A program made the translations under genes and the position numbers. A stretch of 64,000 nt of DNA from Entophlyctis helioformis (lineage: Eukaryota; Chytridiomycota; Chytridiomycetes; Chytridiales; Chytriomycetaceae), in assembly GCA_025526915.1 (NCBI GenBank), contig JAHLKH010000016.1:62001-126000 (forward strand), written 5' to 3'. Below, piece after piece: positions 1 to 10,913 of this stretch (positions are counted from its first letter, which is position 1; every line of letters begins with the position of its first letter). The notes under the pieces were generated by a model. That model was not told the origin of the DNA. It did not search any database and worked only from the letters and a program-made list of their open reading frames with translations.

Positions 1-245
1 ACAGCCAGCCGTCCGTCGGCGAGTCGGCCGCCGCCTTGGGCTTCTTGGCCGCACTGCTGCCGCTCTTCTTGGGCTTCTTGGTCTTTCTGCAGGGGCCACG
101 GCGGTCAGCCACGGGCACATATGGGCACTTATAGGCACCTATAGGCGCCTGCAGGCAGCCACAGACATGAGCACGCACACACGCACTTCTTGACGGCGGC
201 CTCGTCGCCCTTGAACGACAGCCGGCCCGTGCGCACTCGATCCAT
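1..245 (-). CDS. FRG1-like protein, N-terminal end (partial, runs off left edge)
   Basis: Start codon at 245-243. Exon 1 is 245-187 and encodes MDRVRTGRLSFKGDEAAVK plus two bases. A GTGCGT donor follows, and the intron ends in ctgcag at 87. Exon 2 (86-1) restores the frame and continues with a Lys-rich stretch (KTKKPKK, then KKPKAAADSP) ending in DGWL at the window edge. A short N-terminus with a 'LxFKGD' element, a basic stretch and a following 'D-x-W' is what I know from fungal members of the FRG1 family, nuclear proteins with a fascin-like fold linked to pre-mRNA processing. The fold itself lies outside the window, so the call rests on the N-terminus alone. The gene is divergent from SDHAF4, with 40 bases between the two start codons. 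Confidence 0.5.
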
Positions 246-285
246 GGCGGCTCGTGAACGTTTGCCTGCAGCCGACAAACTCGCG

Positions 286-729
286 ATGCCGCTGCTGCCA
301 CGCACACGCTCACGCACATTGGCATCGGCGCTGGCATCGGCGCTGGCCCGCCCCTTTAGCACAGGCCGCAGCCTGCTACGCTCGGCGTCACAGCCGCAGC
401 AGCCGCCCAAGCCCGCACCGCCTGCATCCGCATCCGCATCCGCATCCGCATCTGCACCGTCTGCATCGTCGTTTGCCAGCCGGCCCGGCCCGATGCCGCT
501 GGGCAACAAGAAGGACCAGGACGAGTTCGAGACGCTGGTGCGCAAGGCCGAGGCGTCCGTCGAGGCCGACCTCGCCATGGGCCACCGCCACCCGGACGCC
601 GAGCGCGAGCCGCTGCAGGCGTTTGACGGCGATCGCAACCCGCGCACGGGCGAGGTCGGCGGTCCCAAGGGCGCCGAGCCGACCCGCTACGGCGACTGGG
701 AGCGCAAGGGCCGTGTGTTTGACTTTTGA
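286..729 (+). CDS. SDHAF4: Succinate dehydrogenase assembly factor 4, mitochondrial
   Basis: The C-terminus carries the signature of the SDHAF4 (DUF1674) family: NPRTGEVGGPKGAEPTRYGD followed by WERKGRVFDF. Known family role: it binds flavinated SdhA in the mitochondrial matrix and helps it join SdhB during complex II assembly. I chose the ATG at 286 because it gives a typical targeting peptide (MPLLPRTRSRTLASALASAL, Arg-rich, no acidic residues) and a 147-residue protein. In-frame ATGs at 190 and 244 also exist, but 190 lies inside the divergent FRG1-like coding exon and 244 overlaps its start codon. A Ser-Ala run around 430-465 comes from a hexanucleotide repeat. Single exon. The family call is firm; the start is less so. 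Confidence 0.88.
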   Translation: MPLLPRTRSRTLASALASALARPFSTGRSLLRSASQPQQPPKPAPPASASASASASAPSASSFASRPGPMPLGNKKDQDEFETLVRKAEASVEADLAMGHRHPDAEREPLQAFDGDRNPRTGEVGGPKGAEPTRYGDWERKGRVFDF

Positions 730-794
730 TGCGTCGTATTTGCCTTGTGCACGCCAATGAATTGTTACATTTTCCGCACTTTCAACAAGCGGCC

Positions 795-1697
795 ATGAGC
801 ACGAGGGAATCCGCTGCCGCTGCCGCAGAGAGCCGTCGGCGCAAGACGGCTGGCAAGCCGGCCAAGACGGCTGCTTCTGCGTCAGCATCTGCGTCAGCAT
901 CAACGTCAGCATCTGCGTCACCGGCGCCAGGCTCCAAAAAGACCAAGCCCATCGCCATCGCGGCAGCAGGCAAAGGCCTGAGCGACATTCGCTCCATCGG
1001 CGACGACCTTGCAGCCCTCGTTGCGGCACACTCGCTGGCAGCCTACACCACGCCGCTTGTCTACCCAGACGCAGACGCAGACGCAGACACAGACGCAGAC
1101 GCAGACCAGCACAAGGCACAGCACACGGCCGCTGCGCTGCGTCCGGACCTCAACAAGCCGCTGTTTGGCTACGAGGAGATGCTGCTCAAGCTGCTGATCC
1201 GGCTCGACGGCGTCGACGTGCAGGCCATGGACATTCTGCGCGAGGCCCGCAAGGCCATGATCCGCAACGTGCAGAGCGAGCTGGACAAGGTCGATGCGCG
1301 CAAGCAGGGCAGAGAGGTGCCCGTCGACACGGCGGCGCTGCTGGCTGCGCAGGTGGCGGTCCGGCCGGACATGAGCGTGGATGCCGTGCGATCGGTTGTG
1401 CACAGCAACGGCGAGACTGCAACAGCAACAGAAGCGGTGGCGGGCACCAAGGACAAGAGCAAGGACAAGAAGAGCGGCAAGAAGGCTGCTGGCAAGACGG
1501 GCGGCCGCAAGTCGGGCTTCAACACCATCATCAAGATCGTCGCTGCGGCTGTTGTGGTTGCGGCTGTGGGTGCTGGCATCTATGCAGGTAGGCCACGCCA
1601 CGACTGATCTGCACCGCTCGCATGCCATCTGGCGAGACGCTGACCCACATGCATGCATCGCCCGACAGCCATGGACTCGTCAAAGACCCGATACTAA
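795..1697 (+). CDS. BAG-domain protein with C-terminal membrane anchor
   Basis: Two exons. Exon 1 (795-1587) ends before a GTAGGC donor. The intron (1588-1668) ends in cgacag, and exon 2 (1669-1697) adds AMDSSKTRY and the stop, giving 273 aa. Residues about 122-170 (LFGYEEMLLKLLIRLDGVDV, then an Arg/Lys-rich helix) look like a BAG domain, the Hsp70 nucleotide-exchange module. A hydrophobic stretch near residues 241-262 (IIKIVAAAVVVAAVGAGIYA) lies just before the end, so a tail anchor is likely. Reading through the donor instead would add only GRPRHD before a stop. N-terminal Ser-Ala and central Asp-Ala runs come from hexanucleotide repeats. Yeast Snl1 is also a membrane BAG protein, but its membrane segment is N-terminal. 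Probable role: recruiting Hsp70 to an organelle surface (inference). Confidence 0.65.
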
Positions 1698-1799
1698 GTT
1701 ACAATACAAAACGACTTTAGTCATACGATGCGGATGAGGAGGAACAACGTGTAGAAATGGTGGTGTGGAGCCCGGTGGCTAGGAGAGATGGAGGGAGGA

Positions 1800-3763
1800 T
1801 TATACAGCATAGAGGAACGAGCACGACACCGCGACCAGCGCCAGTTGCAGGATCCACAACGACGCGCCGCCAGACCGCGAGGCCGCGTTCTTGGTCAGCG
1901 GCTGTTGCGGCGGGTTGACGTTTTGTGCGCCGCCGACACTCTCCGCCGACGCGGTGCCGTTGGGCGACATGTTGGACGTGGCGGTGACGAGCTCGGGGGT
2001 CAGCTTCTGCGCGCGGTTGGCGACGGCGATGCCGACGCGCTTGTTCTCAACGTCGTAGACGGTGTAGAACTTGCGCAGGAAGATGTTGCCGAGAATGGCG
2101 CCCATGGACTGCACCGAGTCGGCCGATCCCGTCTCGGGGATGCCCTGGAACCCGCTCACGCAGTAGATCATTCCCTTGCTTGCACTGCGCATGGCGGATT
2201 ACGTGAGTCTGGCATCCAGCGGATCGGAGACAAAGAGAGACAAACAGACAGCACCTGCTTCTTACCTGACAAACATATAGTCGGACGGCGCCAGACGCAC
2301 CGTGTGCGTGTTGAACGTCATGGACACGACGGGCAGCTCGTTGGGAATCACGCCCCGCACACACGGCATACCAAAGATGGCCGTGTTGTTCGCGCTGAGC
2401 TGCTTCATGCCGAGCGCCGTGTTGATGGTCACGGCAATCGTCTGCGGGAACGCGGCCAGCGACGTGCCCGTGTCAAAGACGGCCTTGAACGTGGACGGCA
2501 GCGCCACCTTGGTGTCGGCAACCGACACCGCCGTCATGGGCGTTTGCCAGAACAGGTATCCAAACGACAGCGGCGTGACGGGCAGCCACGCGAGCGGACC
2601 CGAGAAGCGGGCCGTGTCGATGGCGCCGAGGATAAGTGCACCCGAGCGCTCCGAGGCGTCAATGTAGTACGAGAAGACGGCCGCAGGCACCTTGCCGGCA
2701 GCCAGCAGGTCCTCAAAGAACGTCTTTGGCGCGCCGGCAGGCGTAAACGACATGCCCATGATGCCCGCCGAGTCGTTGGCTGGCGCGTTGTTGAGCACCA
2801 CCTCGGTCGCCTCCATCGTCAAGTGCTTTTCGACAGCCAGCCCGCCAATGGCGACCGTGTCTGTGAAGAAGCTGCCGGACACGGCGGTGCCGTCGACGTA
2901 TGTGATGGGATCGGCCGGCTTGGACGACTTGGCGTACGTTGTGCTCGCTGCTCCGTCAAACGCCGAAAAGCCCTTGCATGCAGCCGTGGTGCAGCCCTTG
3001 GACCGGATCCAGAACTGGTACGAGCCCGTGTCGAACAGGATGGGGAAGACCTGTGCAGGCGTGCCGATGCTCACACGGCCTTGGTACTGTTCAAGGTGTC
3101 AGTCTGCTGGATCGGCGCTGGATCGGCGCTGGATCGCAAGAAAGAGGCGGCGGCGGCAAAATGGGCCACGGCAATGTGGCTGCAGAGGCAGACAGACTGA
3201 AAGCGAGCGGGCGTGCGAGCTGACACCCACCGTAAAGAGCGTCGATCCGTCGTTGCCGTCGAGCGGGAGGGCGGCCGACTGGCGGCGGGTCAGCGTCACG
3301 GTGCCGTTGCGGGTGATGCCTGTGGCCGGCGCAGAGGCGTCGCCGCCCAGCGATGCCCGCAGAGCCGCCATGTACTGCAGGTGCACGCCGACCTGGTCGC
3401 TGTGCATCTCGATCCTGTGCGGTAAGGCAGGCGGGCAGGCAAGTGAGCAGGCGGGCAGTGGGTGTCAGCAACGAGTGGCGGCACAGCGCAGAGCAGCGGC
3501 CTGCAGGTGCAGGTCCGTGCTTGGTGCACTGCACTGCACACAAGCAGCAAACGGGCTCACATGAGCACGCCCGGCGGCGTTGAAGCGACCGATTTGACGG
3601 CAGCTGGTGCACCAGACACGGCGGGCGGGACTGCGGCGGTGTAGCTGCTGGCCGGTGCAGACGGGCCATATGCGGGTGGTGCGGCCACTGCTGCGCTTGC
3701 TGTGACGGCGGCTGCGGCTGCTGTGAGTGCTGTGACTGCGAGTGCTCCAACCAACGGTATCAT
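1800..3763 (-). CDS. Secreted GPI-anchored aspartic protease (pepsin family A1, yapsin-like)
   Basis: Four exons: 3763-3561, 3414-3231, 3086-2266 and 2184-1800. The joined frame is 530 aa. Residues 1-28 form a signal peptide (MIPLVGALAVTALTAAAAAV), followed by a propeptide. The two catalytic Asp motifs are FDTGS (Asp about 148) and FDTGTS (Asp about 334), with the flap segment ITYVDGT between them. The C-terminus has an Asn/Ser-rich linker and ends in a hydrophobic tail (LWILQLALVAVSCSFLYAV) typical of a GPI signal. Family knowledge: a wall-associated endoprotease acting outside the cell. Introns follow GT-AG with GTGAGC, GTGGGT and GTAAGA donors. The gene is tail-to-tail with the BAG gene (about 100 bp apart). 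Confidence 0.9.
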
Positions 3764-3956
3764 ATCGCTGCGGGAAGGCTGAGAATTTGAAACAGCGCTG
3801 AACGTGTGGCGCTTCGGTCGACTGGACATGCCACGATGCACATGTATCCAACTGGCATGATCGCACACGCACTGATCTACTTGTATGACGAGAACCTGGC
3901 CAGCAGCCATGTCCAGCGTCGTTTCTGCATCGAGATGGGCACACTAGGCGAATGCT

Positions 3957-5680
3957 TTACATTTGGCCAATCTCAATCAGGTAGTTGCCGTACACCGACA
4001 TGGTCTTGGCAACAAATGCCTCCAGGTGGAAGATGGCCTTGGTGCCCAACCGCATGCGGTGCTCGTAGTCGGCCGCATGCCCCACAATGTCGCGCTTGAG
4101 CTCGCCGTCCACGTTCTTGAGAATCTCAAACGCAAGCGTCTGTGCCATCCACGCACACTGCCCGTCAGTCGTCGTCTGCAGCAGGAATGCACGGCAGCAC
4201 GGCGGCGCAGCAGCATGGGGCATCAGACTACCGCACCTTGATAATGACTTCAGGTGGGATGCAGTTGGACAGCAGCGTGTACAGCTTGCCACGGATATCA
4301 ATCAGCCTGCCGCGTGTCCCCAAAGCCATGTTAGCCCGTGAACGCGCCATGAACCATTCAGTTGATCTCCCACGCAACCACATACGCTTTTGGCGTCTGC
4401 TCGCTCAGGATGGACCGGGCAATCTGCTGAATGTACAGCTCCCAGTCCGTCTTGGGCAGCAGCTGAGCGTCGTTGAACGGGTACTGCTGGACCTTGGCAG
4501 CCTCGAGCATGAGAATGGCTTTGCGCAGATTGCCGTCGCTCTCAACGGCAATGCGTGCCGCGAGCATTTCCGACAGCTTGATGTTTTCCAACTTGGCCAC
4601 CCTCTGCAGCGCATCGCCAATCTGGCCAGCATCGCACGCGTGTGTCAGTCGGGGATGCTCGCGCTCATGCACGCAGTGCCAGAAAACACAGTGCCGCAGC
4701 CGAACCTCGCTGTTGGTGGGTGCTGCAATGCGGACAAGCAGGCACCGCGATCGGATCGGCGCAATGATCTTGGAGGCGACGTTGCAGCACATGATCACAC
4801 GCATGTTGCCAATGTACTTTTCCATGGTGCGACGCAGGCCAGCCTGTGCATCGCGAGACAGGCTGTCGGCCTCGTTGAGCACCACCACTGTTGCCAGCCA
4901 CGTCAGCTGTAAGCCTCCGAGCCAGTCCATATAGCCTGCCACCCACCCTTGAACGGCTTGCGGGCAGATGCGTCAATCTGCTGTGTCTGTGCGACCTCCT
5001 TGATAATGTTCTGCACCACAATGCGGTCATAGTTGCCGACATCGCTGAATGGCGGCGGATGCAACAGGTCAGCTGCGCTCACATCTGCGAAACCCGAGCG
5101 TGGCTGCAGAGGAGATGGCCCACCTAGGCGTTAACTCGACGTGAAAGTTGCTCGAGACGACGTTGATCTCGAGCTTCTTGTTGGACGGCGTCACAAACTG
5201 GCGGGCCTCGATCTTGAGCTGTTGGTTGGTTGGTTGGTTGTTGGCCACGACGACATGGTTGTGCACGCAAGGCATCCAACGTCAGTCCGAAATGCCGTGT
5301 CCGAACAGATGGCAGGCGAGCGCGGAGGGGGCCAGACGGGAGGGATGCAGAGCAACAGATGGACAGACGGTACCTTTTCAGCGCCAGAGCCAAAGAGCTC
5401 ACGCAGGACGGCGGCGACTCGGGTCTTCTTGCCTGCACCCGACGGGCCGTACACGAGCAAGTGCGGAAAGTCGTTGGACGACGACTAGCAGACGGCCGGC
5501 AGCGGCATCGGTCAGCAGGTTGTGCATCTGAACGACTGCAAGACTGCACGACTGCCTGCAGGGAAGCAACGGCAGCAACGGCAGGCCACGCACCAGCTGC
5601 CGCAGCAGGTCTGTCGTCTGGTCGTGGTATGTGAGCTGGCCCAGCGTCGTCGGTCTGTGCTTGTCGACCCAGAGACTCAT
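3957..5680 (-). CDS. RFC5: Replication factor C small subunit (yeast Rfc5 / human RFC3 orthologue)
   Basis: Eight exons: 5680-5594, 5484-5374, 5218-5124, 5044-4947, 4887-4706, 4621-4386, 4306-4237 and 4139-3957. They close to 353 aa, the usual family length. The protein starts [16 protein letters not shown] as in yeast and human orthologues. The Walker A loop is [10 protein letters not shown] (residues 41-50). The Walker B position reads VVVLNEAD, degenerate as is usual for this subunit. The RFC box PIRSRC follows, and the C-terminus has the collar-domain pattern [16 protein letters not shown]. Known role: part of the clamp loader that places PCNA on primed DNA and of checkpoint RFC complexes. 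Donor GTTCGG after exon 5 is weak, but both flanking exons match the family without a gap. Confidence 0.95.
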
Positions 5681-5993
5681 GTTGAATTGCAGGCAAAGTG
5701 TGATTCGACAAGTGCACGTATGGCAGGGGATCGTTGGTGGACTGTGCGGACAGCCACACTCTGCTCCTCTGTGCACTCGAGTGCAGAGTGCGCAGCCTTT
5801 AGCGTGTTTCCCAGATCCTCGCCGCACAAGCCATATGCCCCGAGGTGGGGCTTGTCTAGGCACTCGTTGCCAAGACCGCTGCACAGCAAGCGAGCGAGCA
5901 GGCAAGCGACGCGAAGAGTGCTGCATAAAGACGTGATCGCGTCAATTGTTGTGGTTGTCCGGACAACAACAAAGCGAGCAAGCGGCTGTGACG
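5681..5993. other. Divergent intergenic region, RFC5 / ankyrin gene
   Basis: About 310 bp between two divergent start codons. It is presumably a shared promoter. I see no clear TATA box and no coding signal that beats its antisense frames. Confidence 0.5.
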
Positions 5994-7151
5994 ATGCAGT
6001 CCAAGCGACGTAGGACAAGCGATGCAGACGCAGCAACGACCGCACAGCCTAGTGTGCCTCGCTATGTGGTGCCGCCAGCCACTGGCGACCTTGCGTACGG
6101 ACACAGCCACTGGGACGGCAAGCCCGCCGAGATCCACGCCATGATCCTCAAGCTGGCTGGCCCACTCACTCTCCTCGTCAACGGACTGCTCGGCGATACG
6201 GACAAACTCGACGAAGCGACCAGGCTGGAGCTGTGGATCGAATCGTTCAAGGCGGACTGGCAGGGCGATCTGGCTCTGCTGCCTGATGTCGAGCTGACGG
6301 CTGAGAACGGACTGTTCCTCGCACACTCTCGCTCCATGTACCGCCGTCTCTGCAAGCGCTTTCCGCAGTTCACAGAGGTCTCGTACGCGGCGGAGGACGA
6401 GGAGAACGACGACTGCGATCTGGGGTTTGTTCACAGTGAATTTGACAGCCGCCGACTTCTGATCATTCCCATGCGGCACGGCTGGTTCGACCTGCTCGAC
6501 TTTTCGAAAACGATCGCACTCGCTCGCATGGCCATCCGCTATGGCTGCCTCGACCTGCTCAAGGCTCTCGACCGCACGTATGGCACTCTCGGAAACTGGA
6601 TGGATATACAAGATCGAACAAGCGAGTTCTGGTCTTATGCAGTTGATCTTGCTGCGGAATACGGGCATCTGGATGTTATGCAGTACCTGCGCAAGAGGGG
6701 CGTGACGGGATGCTCGACCTCTACAATAAGAATGGCGGCTGGAAACGGTCACCTGCATGTCATCAAGTGGGTGCATGAGACCCTCGGCAAGGAGTGCACG
6801 TCCCGCGCATTCGATGCGGCCGTTCGCGGTGGGCACACGGACGTTGTCAAGTACATGCACTCGAGAGGCAGTCGCGCACGAAGCGGTGCCATTGCGGATG
6901 CAGTCAGTGCGGGCAACATCGAGATGTTGAAGCACTTGATGCGCTGGGGATACACGGTTCGACTCGATGCACTCGACTACGCCAAGAATGCCGATATCGC
7001 CGACATCCTCTTTGGCAGCCTTACGCTGGGCCGGGCACAGGCGCTGCTCGCCCAAGCGAAACAAGAAGGTGACGCCGAGATCGACACCGAGATCGCCACC
7101 ATCGAGAGACTCGAGTCGACCATCAAGGAACTGCAGAAGCCGCGCAAGTGA
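5994..7151 (+). CDS. Ankyrin-type repeat protein, chytrid family with conserved N-terminal module
   Basis: Single exon, 385 aa from the ATG at 5994. An upstream in-frame ATG at 5946 would add only a low-quality leader. The N-terminal half carries a module also found in two other loci of this window: AEIHAMILKLAGPLTLLVNG, then W-x-x-x-F...DWQGDLALLPD, then SRSMYRRLC, then MRHGWFDLLD. The C-terminal half is made of about 30-residue units such as AVDLAAEYGHLDVMQYLRKR and AVRGGHTDVVKYMHSRG, which resemble degenerate ankyrin repeats. A Glu/Lys/Arg-rich helix ends the protein. Molecular function is unknown. Repeat scaffolds of this kind usually bind other proteins. The start of the module may be F-box-like, but I cannot confirm that by eye. 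Confidence 0.8.
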   Translation: MQSKRRRTSDADAATTAQPSVPRYVVPPATGDLAYGHSHWDGKPAEIHAMILKLAGPLTLLVNGLLGDTDKLDEATRLELWIESFKADWQGDLALLPDVELTAENGLFLAHSRSMYRRLCKRFPQFTEVSYAAEDEENDDCDLGFVHSEFDSRRLLIIPMRHGWFDLLDFSKTIALARMAIRYGCLDLLKALDRTYGTLGNWMDIQDRTSEFWSYAVDLAAEYGHLDVMQYLRKRGVTGCSTSTIRMAAGNGHLHVIKWVHETLGKECTSRAFDAAVRGGHTDVVKYMHSRGSRARSGAIADAVSAGNIEMLKHLMRWGYTVRLDALDYAKNADIADILFGSLTLGRAQALLAQAKQEGDAEIDTEIATIERLESTIKELQKPRK

Positions 7152-7226
7152 TGAACGAATGGCCGAGACTCGCTCGTTTGAATGAAGACGTGATTGCTAC
7201 ACTTGCCCGCCAGAATGACGGTCAGC

Positions 7227-7232
7227 TTTATT
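7227..7232 (-). terminator. Poly(A) signal AATAAA overlapping the stop codon of the hydrolase gene
   Basis: On the minus strand the gene ends GAA-TAA-A, so the TAA stop (7230-7228) sits inside AATAAA (7232-7227). Confidence 0.5.
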
Positions 7233-8869
7233 CCTTTATGCACTTGCCGTTGACCAGTGTGATCCGCGATGCTCTCCTTGACAGCCGGCGCACGCGGCTG
7301 TTTCTCGGCGACTTTCTCACAGCCATTGCATGCCGGACAAAGTGTCCAATGCGACCCAACGCATCTGCCGTCTGTGGGATAAAGGGAATCACTGCACCGT
7401 CCAACGCTGTCAGCATACAGCCCATCGAAACACATCATCGCAGGCAACTTACTCTGGAACACGTGGAACATGTCCGTGTAGAGTTGCAGCTCGACCCTGT
7501 TGCCGGCTGCTGCTGATCGTCTGTGAAAGTTGATCGAGTCGTCTGCCAGTGTTTCTGAATCGCCTGCTTGGATGAGCATGGGAGGCAGACCAGCAAGGTC
7601 GGCGTTCATCGGCGTAATCGCTGGATGCGACGTTGGCAAGCCGCTTGCATAAAAGTCGAGTCCCCATTTCAAGCCATCGAGGTCAAACGTCATAAAGTCC
7701 GAGTCCCAGTTGGTATGGTGAGAGGACGCCTTGAACTCTGTTTGCAACGAGTCAGCATGTGATTCCAATGTGCACTGCTTCTGGGGCCACTCACCATTGT
7801 CGAGCAGTGGTGAGATCAGGACGATGCCCGCTGGCTTGGGCAGATCAAGCGACCGCAGCATAATAGCAAACTGTGCCGTCAAGCAACCGCCACTCGAGTC
7901 GCCCATCACAAAGATACGCGACGGCGAGACGCGAGTGTTCTCTGGCGACTCGCTTGTTTTGGAAAAGGATGCGCGGCACTCGCTGGTGCCGTCGTCGGTG
8001 GGGAGGGATAGACCCGTCAGGGCAAGGTAGCAAGCGAGTGCGTCCTCGATGGCGCTCGGGAACGGGCCATCGAGCGCCATGCGATAGTCGGGAACAAACA
8101 CACTGCCACCCGTGGCCCGAGACACGTTTGCAGTGAGAATACGATGCGTTTTGGGCGACATGAGCATATGTCCACTGTGTGCACCAAGCCTGTGTGAGTT
8201 GCTGTATGGCGTGCATGGATGCTGTGGCAATGGTCAAGACACGAGATGGACATACCCGCCGTGCAAGAACAGCGTCACAGGCTCAGAGTCGGTCGCGGCG
8301 CCAAGCGACTTGTGCCGCACCCACTCGCCCGCGAAGGATCGCAGCGACATGCCGGAATAGTCGACCTTGGCAGACAGCTGGCGAGCATCAATGGTCAGCG
8401 CTGACTTGACGATCGCCGACAAGGCACCAGGCTGTGTGACGAGCACTTCGTCGTCGCGGATACTGCCGCCGGCAGCGGGAAGCGGCAGAGTTGGCATCCT
8501 GGAGACGGCCAGAATATCGAGCGAGTGGCGTCCTTGAGGCGGATGGGTGACAATGACCGACTGCGAGCAGCATGTCAGCCTGATCGTCGTGAGTGTTGGG
8601 AACAGGAATGGGCATACCTTCATTACGGCATGGGTGAGCGTCGTCAGAAAGTTCCAGGACGGACGCACGGGGCCGTCAACGAGGTGGACGACAGCGGCAG
8701 CCAAAACATTCATGACCGTCGACACGAACGCCACAACCAAATGTAAAGGAAGCGGCAGCGAGTGCGACAGTTTGGCCGGCAGCGTCGTGAGCAGCGGCGC
8801 AGGCTGCGTGATTGGGTACTTTGACGACAGCTGGAAGGACGACGACGCTCTGTGCAGCTTCCTGCCCAT
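7228..8869 (-). CDS. Membrane-anchored alpha/beta hydrolase, hormone-sensitive-lipase type (steryl acetyl hydrolase-like)
   Basis: Five exons: 8869-8618, 8560-8256, 8174-7795, 7737-7453 and 7406-7228, joining to 466 aa. The N-terminus has one hydrophobic segment around LPLPLHLVVAFVSTVMNVLA, suggesting a membrane anchor. The oxyanion motif is FLHGGGH; its second Gly codon is completed across intron 2. The nucleophile elbow is GDSSGG, where most HSL-type enzymes have GDSAGG. A later DSETLADDS supplies the likely catalytic Asp, and FHVFQ near the end supplies the His. This pattern fits fungal ER hydrolases such as Say1, which deacetylates sterols, or related esterases. Substrate cannot be told from sequence. 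All introns are GT-AG with strong donors (GTATGC, GTATGT, GTGAGT, GTAAGT). Confidence 0.88.
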
Positions 8870-9392
8870 TGTGGTGGTTGTTGGGTTGCCAGGAAACGAT
8901 CAAGTCGCATCGGCGTGCGGAGTGATGGCGAAAGAGTTTCGCCGCGCGCCGCACGTTAGGTATCAGGCGACATTTGGTCACGCGGGCAGGACGCGGGCGG
9001 GCGGGCGGACAGACGGAGCCTCGCCGCGAGTGCAAGGCCACCGTGCCGCAGCGATCGTGGCCGCGAGGCAGACGGCGGTTGGTGGCAGTGGACACAGCAA
9101 GTCGCGACGCTGTGCAGCCCGCCAAGGCTCGCCAGCAGACCAGCCGACGCCATTGGCTCGTCTGGCATTCAATGCGCGTGGCTGCCACTGGTGGACGTGG
9201 CCCTTTGTCCACGACGCAGCGCAGCCCACAGCCCACGACGCAGCGGCCATGTGCGTCCACGAGTGGCCACGAGCGGGCCGCCTCACGCGAGTCACGCCCG
9301 TCACGTGACACTGCCACCATAAGAGCAGCCGCCCGCCGCTCGCTGCCACCGACGCTCACCCCTCCGCCTCTTAAGCCCTCTGCTGCCGCCCC
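8870..9392. other. Divergent intergenic region, hydrolase / R3H gene
   Basis: About 520 bp, very GC-rich, between two divergent start codons. Open frames here lack family similarity that I recognise. A run of short C- and G-rich tracts precedes the R3H start. No TATA box seen. Confidence 0.45.
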
Positions 9393-10913
9393 ATGGCGAT
9401 AACAACCCCGTCTGCGTCTGCGTCTGCGTCTGCTGCGGCCGCCGTCCCTGCCCGCGCTGCCTCTCGGTGAGAGCCGCCCGTCTGCCCGCCTGCAGTGCTG
9501 CCTGCAGTGCTGCCTGCGATGCCGCACGTGCGATGGCACGCTTATCGGCCTTGGCGGCCTTGGCTGCGGACGGCCTTGATAGCAGCGACGGCCTTGGCGG
9601 CACCGTGCGCATCGTGCGCATTCACGGGCCTGCAACTGACCCGCCTGCCGCCACAGCACGGCTGCCGGTGCTCCCGCCGCCCCCGCTGCTCCCGATGCCC
9701 CGTCGGCCTCCCGCCGCCCCGTGCGCAGCGCCGTCCAGCCCGCCTCGAGCACCGCTTCGCTCGCCGCTCTTGCCCGCATCGATGCTCTCGTTGCTGCTGC
9801 CGCCCCTGCAGACACTCCGCTTCCGACGGCGGACGGCTCGGCACCACCTGCTGCTGCTGCTGCTGCTGCCCCCAAGCGCAAGAGCCGCTGGTGGTGGCTC
9901 CAGCGGTGAGTCTCGCCTGCAACCACACCTGCTCTGGCCCGCTGGCTCACCCACATCCAGTGACTCGCTGGCACGGCGCCTCTTTATTGGCAAGCCGGGA
10001 TCGCGCCGCCGCAACCGCTTCGACAACAGTGCGTCCCTCGTCTGCATGCCATGCAAGGCGGCCCCCTGCTGCCATCCCCCCGCATGAACGCGTCGTGAAT
10101 CTCACCTTGCCATCATCAACAGACAACTTCACCGACCACCCCCTCGCCCCTTCAAAGGACCCCAACTTTGTCCACGAGTGGGACCAGCACCCGGGCCTCA
10201 TCCTCCCAACGCGTCCAACGCTCTTCTCGTCCATCACCTTTGCCGCAGACCGCAGAGCCTTTGTCAACGTCTCGCCTGACCATGTTCTCGGCGTCGAAAT
10301 ACGCTCAACGTCCGACGACGACAATGACAATGACAAGGAGTCGCTCGTCCCCGTCTTTGCTGGTGAATCTCACCTCACGCGCGCCGATCGCCGTCTGAGA
10401 CTGCAGCTGCGCAAGTTCCCGTGCAACGAAGAGGAGGAGGCGGTCCGTCGCTTCGAGATCATGATTATCTCCTTTGTGACCGAGTCGCTTGGCAATGCCG
10501 CGCACAAGGACATTGTTCGTGCGCCGAGCCTCGACGAGCGCAGCATCGACAGCATTCAAAGTCTGGAGAGCGTCGACTCGGACGACCTGTGGGACGCTCC
10601 AGAGACGCATGATCTGGACAACGGATGGATCCGTCTCGACGCGCGTGGACCGACGGATGCGGCCGAGAGCCCTGCTCTCGCCAGCGAGCCCAGCGTTCCT
10701 GGCGAAATGAGACTCGTGCTGACCGACTCGTTCCTGCGTTTGCTCGTGCACACCGTCTGTCGCTACTACATGCTCGTGTCGTTCAGCAAGGATATGCCCG
10801 ACGGCCAGCGCGTCACCTACATCCGGAATCCGCACGCCATGGGCAACGGACGTCGTCATGCCAGCAACTACAACCTGCCCGCCGTGTCGTTTAGCGACTT
10901 TATCTTTGCGTGA
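9393..10913 (+). CDS. R3H-type nucleic-acid-binding protein (R3H-associated domain family)
   Basis: Four exons: 9393-9466, 9657-9905, 9961-10028 and 10123-10913, joining to 393 aa. The first exon encodes MAITTPSASASAS and a long Ala/Pro/Ser-rich region follows. The conserved part starts at SRRRNRFDNNNFTDHPLAPS (exons 3-4), which resembles the R3H-associated N-terminal domain. The C-terminus (DSFLRLLVHTVCRYYMLVSF, then KDMPDGQRVTYIRNP) fits an R3H fold that binds single-stranded nucleic acid. Between them lies a Ser/Asp-rich acidic linker. The exon 1-2 junction is the least certain part because the 190-base intron has other possible acceptors. Cellular role unknown. Confidence 0.72.

Noticed and set aside
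1788..3200. Long plus-strand frame opposite the aspartic protease.
   Set aside because: Antisense shadow. The minus strand has both catalytic Asp motifs and consistent splice sites.
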